IMG/VR virus record: IMGVR_UViG_3300028176_000016
Span: 1 to 28,229 of that record
DNA: 28,229 bases
Strand: one strand, 5' to 3'
DNA from: a virus
A model generated the notes under the pieces. It had not been told where the DNA came from, ran no database searches, and was given only the letters and a program-made list of their open reading frames with translations. A program made the translations under genes and the position numbers. Positions 8,208 to 15,890 of this stretch are shown piece after piece. Every line of letters starts with the position of its first letter. Position 1 is the stretch's first letter.

Positions 8208-9082
8208 TTCATCTCCTCACATTTGGCCGTGACCAATCCGATATTAGCTATCCCCAGCCTGACTATCTGCCGGATTTGCTTCATATAGCAGGCCCGCAGT
8301 TCCGAGCCGAACCCGGTATCGGCTTTCACGGTGAGCTGGTTATCGTGGACCCGGCGCCGCATCAATATCTCTTGGCCGCACCGATGACCGATTTCGGCGG
8401 CTGGCAGACGCTTTAAAAATTCGGTATCCGCCGCGCACCGCCAGGGCATGAACCCGCCGACCGCTAAAAACTTTTTCCGCCCGATGAGAAAGACCCCGCA
8501 GGCTTGCTTGACATTGCCCTTAGAATCCTCGCCCATCATGTAGACCGCGACATCAAACCGGCCCTGATTTAGTTCTAATAAGGCGGTGACCATCCCCGGC
8601 TCAGCCGTGTCATCAGCATCGAAAAAGAGGATGAGGTCATGCTTCGCCTTGGCCGCCAGGCTGTTCTTGACCAGGTACGGGCCATAATTCTGATCGAACC
8701 AAAAGACCCGCAGATTTTCATAGTCCCGCAATATTTTGAGCGCCCGGCGCCTGGAAGACTTACAGGCGTCAATCCCCAGGAGGATTTCGTACTTGGCTCC
8801 CCCGGCGAAGTGACTTTGAGCCACCAGGGAGTCAAGGCATTCCTGGAGAAAATCAGCCGCCTTCCATGCCGGGATGACAATAGAGACCCCTTCCGGCTTT
8901 TGAGGGACCGGAAGGGGGGTAGGGGAGGGAGTGACAACGGGGCTTACCAGGGTCAGTTTCCAAGCATTATCCCGCACTAGGCCGGGTGATGGATTCTCTA
9001 AGAGGTCCCCGCCCCCCAAAACACGCTGGCATGGGAGATGGATCGTATAGCCTGGCTTCACCTGGTAAACCGTTGCTTCCAT
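8204..9082 (-). CDS. Family 2 glycosyltransferase with N-terminal phage-type domain
   Basis: This 292-residue protein starts behind AGGAGAA. Residues ~65-200 are a GT2 domain: 'GVSIVIPAWKAADFLQECL' (first strand and helix), 'EILLGIDACKSSRR', and the DxD-like 'LILFFDADDTAEPGM'. The first ~48 residues ('YQVKPGYTIHLPCQRVLGGG' and 'NAWKLTLV') do not belong to GT2. They resemble small phage structural proteins of the type V-x-P-G-Y-x-I ... G-G-D-x-L, joined through a Pro/Ser/Thr-rich linker ('VTPSPTPLPVPQKP'). It follows the decoration-like gene directly, so the fusion may bring the enzyme to a virion protein. The enzyme class is well supported. The N-terminal role is inference. Confidence 0.85.
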   Translation of the reverse strand: MEATVYQVKPGYTIHLPCQRVLGGGDLLENPSPGLVRDNAWKLTLVSPVVTPSPTPLPVPQKPEGVSIVIPAWKAADFLQECLDSLVAQSHFAGGAKYEILLGIDACKSSRRRALKILRDYENLRVFWFDQNYGPYLVKNSLAAKAKHDLILFFDADDTAEPGMVTALLELNQGRFDVAVYMMGEDSKGNVKQACGVFLIGRKKFLAVGGFMPWRCAADTEFLKRLPAAEIGHRCGQEILMRRRVHDNQLTVKADTGFGSELRACYMKQIRQIVRLGIANIGLVTAKCEEMN

Positions 9083-9094
9083 GTTTCTCCTGTT

Positions 9095-9511
9095 TTAGAC
9101 GCTGAACTCTACGTCGTTGACCTGAGTAACCGGGTTAATCTGTGCCTGGGAAAGAACCGCCACCGCGCTCATGGGGACGGTCTGGTTAGCCACAACGTTA
9201 ATGGCCCGGATATAGCGTTTCCGGCCCCGCAGATTGATACGGCCAACGTAGGTCAGGGCGCCAGTGCCCGCAACCTTCTGTGCAAAATCCGCGTCGGTAA
9301 TGTCCGCATACCCGGACCCCAAAGCATTGGACTCCTCGATGTGAACGTCAACAGTCCCGTTGCTGGGGATAACCCCCAGAGCCAGAATAATCAGGGCCTC
9401 GTCATAGCCCCGGCAGTCAATTCCGGTGCCGGTAGCGGTCCCGGCAGTCTGGGCAACGGGGGTAAGAAGTACCTTGGCAACCATTTCCTGAGAAGCAGTT
9501 CCTTTCGGCAT
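9095..9511 (-). CDS. Capsid-adjacent beta-sandwich protein (putative decoration/head protein)
   Basis: This 138-residue protein starts behind AAGGAGAA and directly follows the capsid gene. It has a pattern common in proteins encoded next to HK97-type capsids: 'GIDCRGYDEALIILALGV', then 'GTVDVHIEESNALGSGYADI', then a tract ending 'RKRYIRAINVV' and a final strand. This reads as a beta-sandwich that could decorate the capsid or form part of the head-tail interface. No enzyme motif is visible. The strong translation site suggests high expression. The precise role is unknown. Confidence 0.65.
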   Translation of the reverse strand: MPKGTASQEMVAKVLLTPVAQTAGTATGTGIDCRGYDEALIILALGVIPSNGTVDVHIEESNALGSGYADITDADFAQKVAGTGALTYVGRINLRGRKRYIRAINVVANQTVPMSAVAVLSQAQINPVTQVNDVEFSV

Positions 9512-9532
9512 GTCAATTCTCCTTATGGTAAC

Positions 9533-9560
9533 GGGGCCAGAACCCTCAGACCCTGGCCCC
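9533..9560 (-). other. GC-rich hairpin between capsid and decoration-like genes
   Basis: Inverted repeat GGGGCCAG / CTGGCCCC (9533-9540 and 9553-9560) with a 12-base loop, in the gap after the capsid stop. No U-tract follows, so it is not a typical intrinsic terminator. It could be a partial attenuator or mRNA-stabilising structure at the 3' end of capsid mRNA. Confidence 0.4.
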
Positions 9561-9578
9561 CATGTCAGGGTTCAGGGT

Positions 9579-10844
9579 TTAGCTGGCGGCGATCCGGGCG
9601 GTATTGCAGAGGCACATGCTCTCAGCGTGTCGCAACGCCGTGTCAACTTCGGTGAGAATCCGCACCCAAGTCTGGTCAGTGGCGAAGGCGGTCCCGGCCA
9701 CGTTGGAGGCCATGATCTCGAACCCCATCCATTCGCCGATCAGCACTTCCAGCCAGTTACCGAAATAAATCTCGGTCATATTGGTGGACCCGCCACCACT
9801 CAGATTGATCGGGAGTTGCGTGGACTCTGCGAAGGGGTAGCCGATGGCCGCGCCGATCTGGGGGTCGGTCAAGGGCAGGAGCGGGTATTCACCGCCGGTA
9901 TCCCCGGAGAAATACGGGTTCCGTAGCTTCCGCAGCACATTGGAGATGGCCGGGTGAAACACGAACCCCAGCTTGCCGCGCAGGGCATTGTCCACCGCCA
10001 GCTCATACCGCATCTGCGGCCAGGGGTTGACCCAATCGGGAACCGCGCCCGCCCCGGTGCCCAGGGTGACGGTATTGATCCCGGTCGTGTTGGCGATACC
10101 CAAGGGCTGGTTTTCCGAACCGGAGCCGCGGAGAATGGCCAAATCCAGGGCCAGGCCCAGTGCCATAGCAAAGTCCTGGCGCACCAGGGCCTCTGCCGAC
10201 GGGGACCCGCGGCGGATCAGTTCGTTGTTGATATAGGTCAGGCCCGCCAGCTTCTTGGGGACCATCTTGATCAGACCCGTCCCCAGGTCAGACGGGGTAA
10301 TGGCGGCGCCCTCACCTACCCAGTAGGCGGTGCATCCGCCGGTCTGCTTGACGAAGGTCACCGGGCTCCCTGTGAGGCCGGAGAGGACCCGGGCCCCCAT
10401 GCGCACGCAGACCGCCTCGGCCCGGTACATTTCGATGAAGTCGGGCATGGCCTGAGCCGGGACCAGATAGCCGCCGGTCGCGTCGTCCGTGGTGGACATG
10501 GTACGCTGTTGCGCCGTCTGCCGGAACACGTCGGCCTCAAACCCGGCGTTCTTCCAGTTGTCCATGGGGACGTTGTTTTTGATGTAGGGCAGCGCCCGCA
10601 GGATGGAGAATTGATCAGCGTCCAGTTCGAGCCCAGGGATTCCCGCCCACTTGCGACTCTTGGCCTGCTTCTCGAACTCTTCCAGGCGCTTTTCCAGGGA
10701 GCTATGTTTCTCCTGGAGCGCCGGGAACATCTTGAAGAGGTCGAGCAATTTGATGGCCTGGCCGTCCTCGGTTTTGGTTTCGAGCTGGCCCTTAACCTCC
10801 TCCAGCATGGTTTTGATTTCTTGAGCAACGTTGGTGTCAGGCAT
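9579..10844 (-). CDS. Major capsid protein, HK97 fold
   Basis: This 421-residue protein starts behind AAGGAGCG. The first ~100 residues are strongly charged and helical ('EIKTMLEEVKGQLETK', 'LEKRLEEFEKQAKSR'). This is the delta/scaffold domain that the prohead protease removes in HK97-like phages. The remainder has the typical capsid phrasing: 'TGGYLVPAQAMPDFIEM', 'VRMGARVLSG', 'LGTGLIKMVPKKLAGLTYINNELI', and near the end 'YFGNWLEVLIGEWMGFEIMAS' followed by 'ILTEVDTALRHAESM'. All of these are classic for the family. The protease gene lies directly upstream, as usual. This is among the most secure assignments in the window. Confidence 0.95.
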   Translation of the reverse strand: MPDTNVAQEIKTMLEEVKGQLETKTEDGQAIKLLDLFKMFPALQEKHSSLEKRLEEFEKQAKSRKWAGIPGLELDADQFSILRALPYIKNNVPMDNWKNAGFEADVFRQTAQQRTMSTTDDATGGYLVPAQAMPDFIEMYRAEAVCVRMGARVLSGLTGSPVTFVKQTGGCTAYWVGEGAAITPSDLGTGLIKMVPKKLAGLTYINNELIRRGSPSAEALVRQDFAMALGLALDLAILRGSGSENQPLGIANTTGINTVTLGTGAGAVPDWVNPWPQMRYELAVDNALRGKLGFVFHPAISNVLRKLRNPYFSGDTGGEYPLLPLTDPQIGAAIGYPFAESTQLPINLSGGGSTNMTEIYFGNWLEVLIGEWMGFEIMASNVAGTAFATDQTWVRILTEVDTALRHAESMCLCNTARIAAS

Positions 10845-10862
10845 ATTCGCTCCTTTGCCCGG

Positions 10863-11882
10863 TTACTTGGCCAGGCAGGGTGATTGCTTCAGTTCTTTGG
10901 TGAGGTGCATGATTTCCGCCATATCCAATGATCCCCCCGCTTGTCTCCCCCCCTCAGGCTCTTCGCCGGGGTTTAACGCGAGAGAATAGATACTCGGGGT
11001 AGGGGTAGCCGCCTTGCCCTCATCATCGGCGGGCTCGGCCGCGTCCAGGACTTGCTGGATCATGGCCTGGGCATTTTTCAAGGCCGTCTTGTTTTTGGCG
11101 CTGAGGACGGCCCCGGCTTTGGTGTCAACTGTCACCTTGAACTGCTCATGAAAGACCTTGATCGCATCCTGCCGGATCGCTTCTAATTGATCTTCCGAGA
11201 TAACCAGATCGAATTTCACCGGGGCAACTATGGCTCTGGCTGCGGTGAGTTCGGCTTCCAGATCGCTAACCTTTTTGCGGAGGTCAGCAATAAGGTCTTC
11301 CCCAGTTCTTTCTTCACCCTCCTGGGGCTGAAAAAGCCGCGCCTGCTCTTCCTGGATAACCCCCTTCTGCACCGCATTCATCAGGGCGTAGGGGTTAGCG
11401 GGGACAGGGACCGCGGAGAGTTCGTAAAGGTCCTGTTTTAAATATTTAGTGCCAGTCCGGGGCCGGTATCCCTGTTCATCCGCTTCGCCCAAGATTGGCT
11501 CCCATTCGAGCCCCTGGAAGCCTACGGAGGTAGCCCGGAGGAACCCGCCCAGATAAAGACGGTAGACTGTCTCGGGCGTGGGAACGTGCGTGGGCCAGCC
11601 GGCGACATTAATTTCCTCATCCTTGGGAAAGTAGACCTGGAAAGCCAGGGCGCCGTCGGCCTTGGTTACCTTCCGGGTCGTGCCCACCGGGGGGACGCTG
11701 TAGTTATGCGCCCACAGGAATTGAGGATTTTTCAGGTAGTGCTTCAGATCCCAGCCTTCCACCTCAATGATGTCGCCGTAGCGGTCCACGTCGGCGGTGG
11801 AGCCGATGAACTCAAGAACGCGATCATCAGGGGTGCCTACCTGCCGGACCTGGAAATCTAAGGCTTTATGTAGTAGGGCCAT
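10863..11882 (-). CDS. Prohead maturation protease with C-terminal scaffold-like extension
   Basis: The ATG at 11882 follows AGGAGG. A longer in-frame version would run through the preceding gene and is rejected. The first ~175 residues are an S78/U35-type prohead protease: 'LEFIGSTADVDRYGDIIEVEGW', broken here as S-T-A-D-V-D-R-Y-G-D, the catalytic-type His in 'FLWAHNY' (H59), the Ser in 'LRATSVGF' (S119), and 'YELSAVPVPANPYAL', all family hallmarks. The last ~160 residues are charged and helical ('DLIADLRKKVSDLEAELTAA'), then Pro/Gly-rich, resembling a scaffold. The enzyme would cleave capsid delta domains and its own scaffold during maturation. Confidence 0.9.
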   Translation of the reverse strand: MALLHKALDFQVRQVGTPDDRVLEFIGSTADVDRYGDIIEVEGWDLKHYLKNPQFLWAHNYSVPPVGTTRKVTKADGALAFQVYFPKDEEINVAGWPTHVPTPETVYRLYLGGFLRATSVGFQGLEWEPILGEADEQGYRPRTGTKYLKQDLYELSAVPVPANPYALMNAVQKGVIQEEQARLFQPQEGEERTGEDLIADLRKKVSDLEAELTAARAIVAPVKFDLVISEDQLEAIRQDAIKVFHEQFKVTVDTKAGAVLSAKNKTALKNAQAMIQQVLDAAEPADDEGKAATPTPSIYSLALNPGEEPEGGRQAGGSLDMAEIMHLTKELKQSPCLAK

Positions 11883-12144
11883 CACTTGCCTCCTTATTTT
11901 CCTTTTCGTAAACCGGGGCCTGCCATTGCACCGGATCGGGGGACTTCTGGCCGCCTTCGCTAAAGACCAGAAAAAACTCCCCGGTCTCCCGGTCCACGCC
12001 GCTATTGAGCAGCTTGAAGTTCTCAGGGACACCCTTGTCTGTCAGCCGGGCGGCAAACCCATGTTCCCCGCTGACCTTGGCCCCGATGCGCACTAGTTCC
12101 GCCAGGAGGTGGGGTGAGAATCGGATTCCGAGTTTTACCGGCAT
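11866..12144 (-). CDS. Hypothetical protein between portal and protease
   Basis: This 92-residue protein starts at the ATG at 12144, five bases past the portal-MuF stop, and its end overlaps the protease start by 17 bases. The earlier in-frame start lies inside the portal gene. The sequence reads 'MPVKLGIRFSPHLLAELVRI', then 'GEHGFAARLTDKG', 'NSGVDRETGEFFLVFSEGG'. It is an alpha/beta protein without a motif I recognise. Tight packing inside the head operon suggests a morphogenesis accessory. No function is claimed. Confidence 0.65.
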   Translation of the reverse strand: MPVKLGIRFSPHLLAELVRIGAKVSGEHGFAARLTDKGVPENFKLLNSGVDRETGEFFLVFSEGGQKSPDPVQWQAPVYEKENKEASDGPTT

Positions 12145-12148
12145 GGCC

Positions 12149-14299
12149 TCAATCCCCCAGCACAGGAATCCCGACACACCGGCAGTTGATAACTTCGCCA
12201 GCCGCCCCCGCCGGATCGCAGGGATACCGGCAGCCGTTCGGGAAGGTTTCGCCTCTTTTAATCACCATGCCGGATTGGGCAATATGGGAATTTCTTACAT
12301 TCCCATCTCCCGCCGTGCCCCACTCGATTTTCTCCACCTTCAACTGATCCATGGCGGCATCCCGGGCCGTTGCCATGGCCTGCCCAGTTTCCGTTCGGGC
12401 TATGGTCAGGCTGCGGGAGAATGAGCCGTGGGCGGGGTGCTCATAGGAGTTGAAGACCTCCCGGACCCGGTCCTGTAGCAGGCTCACTGATTCGACTTGC
12501 GACAGACCCTCAGAAAGGGTTTCTCTCAGCTTGTCCCGGGTAATGTCATTGATCTCCACCACCTTGATGAGCTTGTCCTTGAGCACATCAATAGCGGCGC
12601 TGTCCTGGATGACAAACTCGGATAAATCGAACCCAAGCTCAGTGTAGATGGCCTGCCCCGCCTCCTGCCCTGCATTCAGCCAGAAGTTCCAGGACATCTT
12701 CTGCAATTTTTCGTTGGCCTCCTGGAGGTCGAATAAGAGGTCATCGACAAATTCTTTCTTGACGGCGCTCACGGTCTTATCATCACCGCCCAGTCTGTCG
12801 GCCAGAAGCTGCAACTGGACCTTGCGCTGCTCATAGAAGTACCGCTTGATTTTGCTGTGGAACTTCTCTTCCATGGCCGTGCGCAGCTTATTAAAGTTGA
12901 GCCAATAGCTTTTGGGGTCACGCTTGGCTATGGCCGGGGCAGGCAGGGATTTAGGCGGCACATCCTGAATCGATATGACCGTAGCTTTTTGAGGTTCGGT
13001 GGCCGGGAGAGCGGCAGCGTCGCCCACCGGTTGCAGGTTGAAGGGGATATATCCGGTATCGCCGCCTTCAACTTTAGGCAAGCCCAGGTCCAGATATTCA
13101 TTGACCACATTGGCCGGGTAGCCCATGGCCCAAAGTTTTTCAGCCTGCCCCAGGAGGAGTTCACGGTCTTCTTGCAGGGCCGGGATGGATTTGCGGTCAA
13201 ACTCCGGCCAGACCTCCGGGCCGGTTAACCCCCGGCACAACTGGCTCCACAGGATAAGTTCGATCAAGGTCATTTTGGGGTCGAGAGTCGTTTCCCAAAA
13301 TTGTTTCCGGCGCACCTTTTCCCGCGCTTCTGAGCCAACATCTTCATTGAGGCCCAGTTCGCCTATGGGGACCTTATAGACCCCGCCGCAGATCTCTTCC
13401 CGGTTGTACTTCCGGCCCTCCAGGAAATCCATGTCACGCTGAGACAGACCAGCTTCCTTGTATTTGAGCCCGCCCTCCAGGAGCCCGATCTGATGAGCCT
13501 TGCTCACGCCCTGGTGGCGGTCGTTGAACTGCGCCAGGACCCGATCAAACTCTTCCTGGCTTAAATTTTCTTCGGATTCAAGGAAGCCGCCAAGCTGTGC
13601 CCCGTTCTTGAAAAAATTGGCATTGTATTGTGCGGCGTGGTAATCCTGCTCAATTCCCAGGGAGGCAACTGACACCGGCGAGAGGCCCCGGTAATCATCG
13701 TAAGGATTCGGATACCGGAAGAACACGACCTCATGCGGTTCTAGGGGGATTCGCTGTCCGCCTTTCCGGTAAATCCACCCCCGGGTGCCGCCGTTCGCTG
13801 CCGGCACATGCTCAAATCGGTTGGGGTGAAAGGTCCAGATTTCTTTGGGGACGGCGGTGATATTGGGCCGGTCCAGGATGTAGAATGCCTCCCCGGTAAT
13901 CCCCAGGAAAATCATGGTGGCCTCAATGAGTTGGTATCCGCTCATCATGGGGTTCGGGGTTTCAAAGAGCTTGACTATGGGGGCGGATTCCACCAGGCGC
14001 TTATTTTTCTTGGTTCCGGCGTAGAAGTTTAGGGGAACTCCGGCGATGTTCTGGGCGATGGCATTGACGCAGGCATAGACCCAGACGTGCTGAGCATAGG
14101 GTTTTGTCACGCCGGGCCGGAGATTTAACAGGCTAAATGACCCCGCCATGAACATTTGTTCAATGGCGCCGAAATTGGGAGAGGCAAGGGCAGGGGCGTC
14201 GGCCTGGCGCACTACCAGGTCAAGGCCGGCGTCCGCACCGCCACCCCAAAAACCGCGCAATCGCTGTATATATTCCAGCCCCTGGCGAATGAGTCCCAT
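12149..14299 (-). CDS. Portal protein fused to MuF-type head morphogenesis domain
   Basis: The 716-residue product (ATG at 14299; an ATG at 14347 would add 16 residues without a ribosome site) is a natural fusion. Residues ~30-430 are an HK97-type portal: 'YAQHVWVYACVNAIAQNIAGVPL', given as A-C-V-N-A-I-A-x-N-I-A-G-V-P-L, 'EVVFFRYPNPYDDYRGLSPV', and 'YNANFFKNGAQLGGFLE', all strong portal hallmarks. The C-terminal ~160 residues are a Mu gpF-like domain: 'LTIARTETGQAMATAR', 'TAGDGNVRNSHIAQ', and the terminal 'GEVINCRCVGIPVLGD'. The portal ring forms the DNA gate. MuF proteins sit inside the head and may be ejected. Both are expected upstream of the protease, as seen. Confidence 0.93.
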   Translation of the reverse strand: MGLIRQGLEYIQRLRGFWGGGADAGLDLVVRQADAPALASPNFGAIEQMFMAGSFSLLNLRPGVTKPYAQHVWVYACVNAIAQNIAGVPLNFYAGTKKNKRLVESAPIVKLFETPNPMMSGYQLIEATMIFLGITGEAFYILDRPNITAVPKEIWTFHPNRFEHVPAANGGTRGWIYRKGGQRIPLEPHEVVFFRYPNPYDDYRGLSPVSVASLGIEQDYHAAQYNANFFKNGAQLGGFLESEENLSQEEFDRVLAQFNDRHQGVSKAHQIGLLEGGLKYKEAGLSQRDMDFLEGRKYNREEICGGVYKVPIGELGLNEDVGSEAREKVRRKQFWETTLDPKMTLIELILWSQLCRGLTGPEVWPEFDRKSIPALQEDRELLLGQAEKLWAMGYPANVVNEYLDLGLPKVEGGDTGYIPFNLQPVGDAAALPATEPQKATVISIQDVPPKSLPAPAIAKRDPKSYWLNFNKLRTAMEEKFHSKIKRYFYEQRKVQLQLLADRLGGDDKTVSAVKKEFVDDLLFDLQEANEKLQKMSWNFWLNAGQEAGQAIYTELGFDLSEFVIQDSAAIDVLKDKLIKVVEINDITRDKLRETLSEGLSQVESVSLLQDRVREVFNSYEHPAHGSFSRSLTIARTETGQAMATARDAAMDQLKVEKIEWGTAGDGNVRNSHIAQSGMVIKRGETFPNGCRYPCDPAGAAGEVINCRCVGIPVLGD

Positions 14300-14409
14300 G
14301 TCTGGTCTGATTTTCAGGGCACACGAATACCCTGTCAAGACGGGCATTTGTTACCAAATGAGTGCCTAAACCCAATTTATTTAATAATTACATCAAATAA
14401 GCTGCCCTG

Positions 14410-14438
14410 TTGACTTGTCATTTTCAAGTGGGTATAAT
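14410..14438 (+). promoter_or_regulatory. Sigma70 promoter for the sigma4-HNH gene, with internal dyad
   Basis: TTGACT (14410-14415) and a perfect TATAAT (14433-14438) are separated by exactly 17 bases. An inverted repeat ACTTG (14413-14417) / CAAGT (14425-14429) lies in the spacer and overlaps the -35 box, a good position for a repressor. The next gene starts 36 bases beyond the -10 box behind AGGAGG (14462-14467). Confidence 0.8.
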
Positions 14439-14473
14439 TCCCCCATTGAATGTGAATACACAGGAGGTAACTC

Positions 14474-15136
14474 ATGATCACAACAAGAGAATTAGATGTT
14501 ATCAGATTAAGATTTGTGGAGAAAAAATCTATGAGGGTCATTGCGACTGTTCTCGGTATTTCAATCGAAAGGACACGCCAACTGCTAAACAAAGCCCTTA
14601 AAGGGATAATGTATGAAGAAGAGGTTGCGAAGTGGAAACGGAAGATAGGGATCGACCACCTCAGCGATGATTTGGTGCAGTTAATTTATACAGTTGACTC
14701 AGAATTAATAGAGAGGGTTAAGAAACTCATTAGGAATTGGGGCATAAGAGAACTCTCTGATTTTCGGAAAATCAATCTTAAAAATCCGCACACAAAAAGC
14801 GTAGGAGTGGCTACGGCCTTAAAGATAAAGCTGGCACTTCTAAAGTTGGGGGTTCCATATGACTTAGACGATTTTGAGACTATCCAACGGAAGCTCGACG
14901 GGTCTGATAATTGCGACATCGGTTTGAAATTACGATTCAAGATTTTTAATAGAGACGGCTTCGCCTGTCAGTATTGCGGACGGAGCCCGCGAAAAGACCC
15001 CAGCGTTATATTACATGCTGACCACATAATACCGATTTCCAAAAAAGGAGGAAATGGAGAGGAAAACATGATTACTGCTTGCCGCGAATGCAACCTGGGG
15101 AAAGCCGACACTACTGTCAACCTGGATTCGGAATAG
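14474..15136 (+). CDS. HNH endonuclease with sigma-region-4-like N-terminus (homing endonuclease)
   Basis: The 220-residue product starts at an ATG behind AGGAGG. Residues ~4-45 look like sigma70 region 4: 'RELDVIRLRFVEKKSMRVIA' followed by 'LGISIERTRQLLNKALKGI', a helix-turn-helix. Residues ~75-130 ('LIERVKKLIRNWGIRELSDF ... ALLKLGVPYD') resemble the helix-hairpin-helix layout of the RNA polymerase alpha C-terminal domain. Residues 165-210 are a complete HNH module: C165/C168, 'HADHIIPISKKGGNGEENMI' and C203/C206 followed by N207. It is on the plus strand, AT-rich, and lies between the early and late modules. It is probably a free-standing homing endonuclease. The HNH class is secure. The alpha-like reading is inference. 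Confidence 0.88.
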   Translation: MITTRELDVIRLRFVEKKSMRVIATVLGISIERTRQLLNKALKGIMYEEEVAKWKRKIGIDHLSDDLVQLIYTVDSELIERVKKLIRNWGIRELSDFRKINLKNPHTKSVGVATALKIKLALLKLGVPYDLDDFETIQRKLDGSDNCDIGLKLRFKIFNRDGFACQYCGRSPRKDPSVILHADHIIPISKKGGNGEENMITACRECNLGKADTTVNLDSE

Positions 15137-15138
15137 GC

Positions 15139-15172
15139 AAAAAAAAGACCGGAGCCCCCGAAGGGACTCCGG
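15139..15172 (-). terminator. Intrinsic terminator of the HU operon
   Basis: On the minus strand a ten-pair stem CCGGAGTCCC / GGGGCTCCGG (one G-T pair) with a TTCG tetraloop is followed within two bases by eight T residues. It lies 33 bases after the HU stop. In the plus direction the stem has one mismatch and no T-tract, so it terminates mainly the minus-strand early operon. It also shields the plus-strand HNH gene. Confidence 0.9.
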
Positions 15173-15204
15173 CTTGGGATGTTAGTAAAGCAGGTAGTCG
15201 ATCC

Positions 15205-15477
15205 TTACTGCACCGCCTCCTTGAGCGCCTTCTGCGCCTTGAAAACAACCTTCCGCTTGGCCGGGATGTCCAGGACCTCCCCGGTGATCGGGTTCCGGCC
15301 AGTGCGGGCCGCGGTGATTTTGGTGCTGAACTTGCCGAAGCCAGGTAGGGCCACTTCTTTGCCCGCTTTCAATTCCTCCGTGATCTGACTCAAGAAAAAG
15401 TCCAGATAGCGGGCGGCTTCCTTTTGGGTGATCTGTTGGATTTGTGCCGCCTCTTTAATCATATCCGTTTTAGTCAT
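15205..15477 (-). CDS. HU/IHF-family DNA-binding protein
   Basis: This 90-residue protein starts behind GGAGGGG. It has the complete HU fold pattern: an N-terminal helical part ('MTKTDMIKEAAQIQQITQKE'), then 'ELKAGKEVALPGFGKFSTK', then the DNA-gripping arm 'AARTGRNPITGEVLDIPAKR' and the closing 'VVFKAQKALKEAVQ'. HU-like proteins bend and wrap DNA. In phages they act in packaging, replication or site-specific recombination. It is the last gene of the early operon and is followed by a strong terminator. The sequence does not tell HU from IHF. Confidence 0.95.
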   Translation of the reverse strand: MTKTDMIKEAAQIQQITQKEAARYLDFFLSQITEELKAGKEVALPGFGKFSTKITAARTGRNPITGEVLDIPAKRKVVFKAQKALKEAVQ

Positions 15478-15528
15478 AAACCCCTCCTGCTTTTGGATGA
15501 CCGCGACTCGCCGCCGCGGGTGGTTGTG

Positions 15529-15708
15529 TTATGGCACCTGCTGTCCCTGCATTTGAATTATCCGCTTAAGCTGTTCAGCAAATTCGCCTGAGATTTTCAG
15601 AAAGGCCTCTTTCAGTTCGGCCCTGGTCTTGACTTCATCCGCGCTCTGAGTCGGGGCATTCCAAAGAGGGATCACGGTTACGCCGACAAAGAGGTCAAAG
15701 TTTTTCAT
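15529..15708 (-). CDS. Small hypothetical protein, 59 aa
   Basis: The ORF runs from the ATG at 15708 to TAA at 15529. The ATG overlaps the stop of the upstream gene (ATGA) and is preceded by AGGAGG, giving coupled translation. The product begins 'MKNFDLFVGVTVIPLWNAPT' and ends in a charged amphipathic helix ('AELKEAFLKISGEFAEQLKR'). No family is recognised. The coupling and good codon use support a real gene. Confidence 0.7.
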   Translation of the reverse strand: MKNFDLFVGVTVIPLWNAPTQSADEVKTRAELKEAFLKISGEFAEQLKRIIQMQGQQVP

Positions 15709-15890
15709 GCCGCCTCCTGTATCTGCGCCAGGATTATTCGGCCCTCTGCCAATCTCTCAATTCCAAGGTGAGCAACGCGCCGATAATCCATATAGCGCCA
15801 GTAATGCCATACCCGGTTGATTGCCTCTACTTGTTCTTCATCCGTATTGACATACTGAACGCAAGGGGGTCTTTGGGGGTTCCACATCAT
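15705..15890 (-). CDS. Small hypothetical protein, 61 aa
   Basis: I start this gene at the ATGATG at 15890, which overlaps the stop of the Rad50-like gene and follows AGGAGG. The longer frame lies inside that gene. The product is aromatic-rich ('NRVWHYWRYMDYRRVAHLGI') and ends 'IQEAA', the same EAA end as its upstream neighbour because the encoding bases double as ribosome site. It is probably a small helical protein in the early operon. No function is recognised. Confidence 0.7.
   Translation of the reverse strand: MMWNPQRPPCVQYVNTDEEQVEAINRVWHYWRYMDYRRVAHLGIERLAEGRIILAQIQEAA

Noticed and set aside
14305-14335. Possible minus-strand promoter TTGACA with GAAAAT before the portal gene.
   Set aside because: The -10 match is poor and the start codon would follow after only ten bases. 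It is not strong enough to list.
14300-14347. Longer start for the portal gene at 14347.
   Set aside because: No ribosome site precedes it and the added residues do not look like a portal N-terminus. The ATG at 14299 is preferred, though its ribosome site is also weak.
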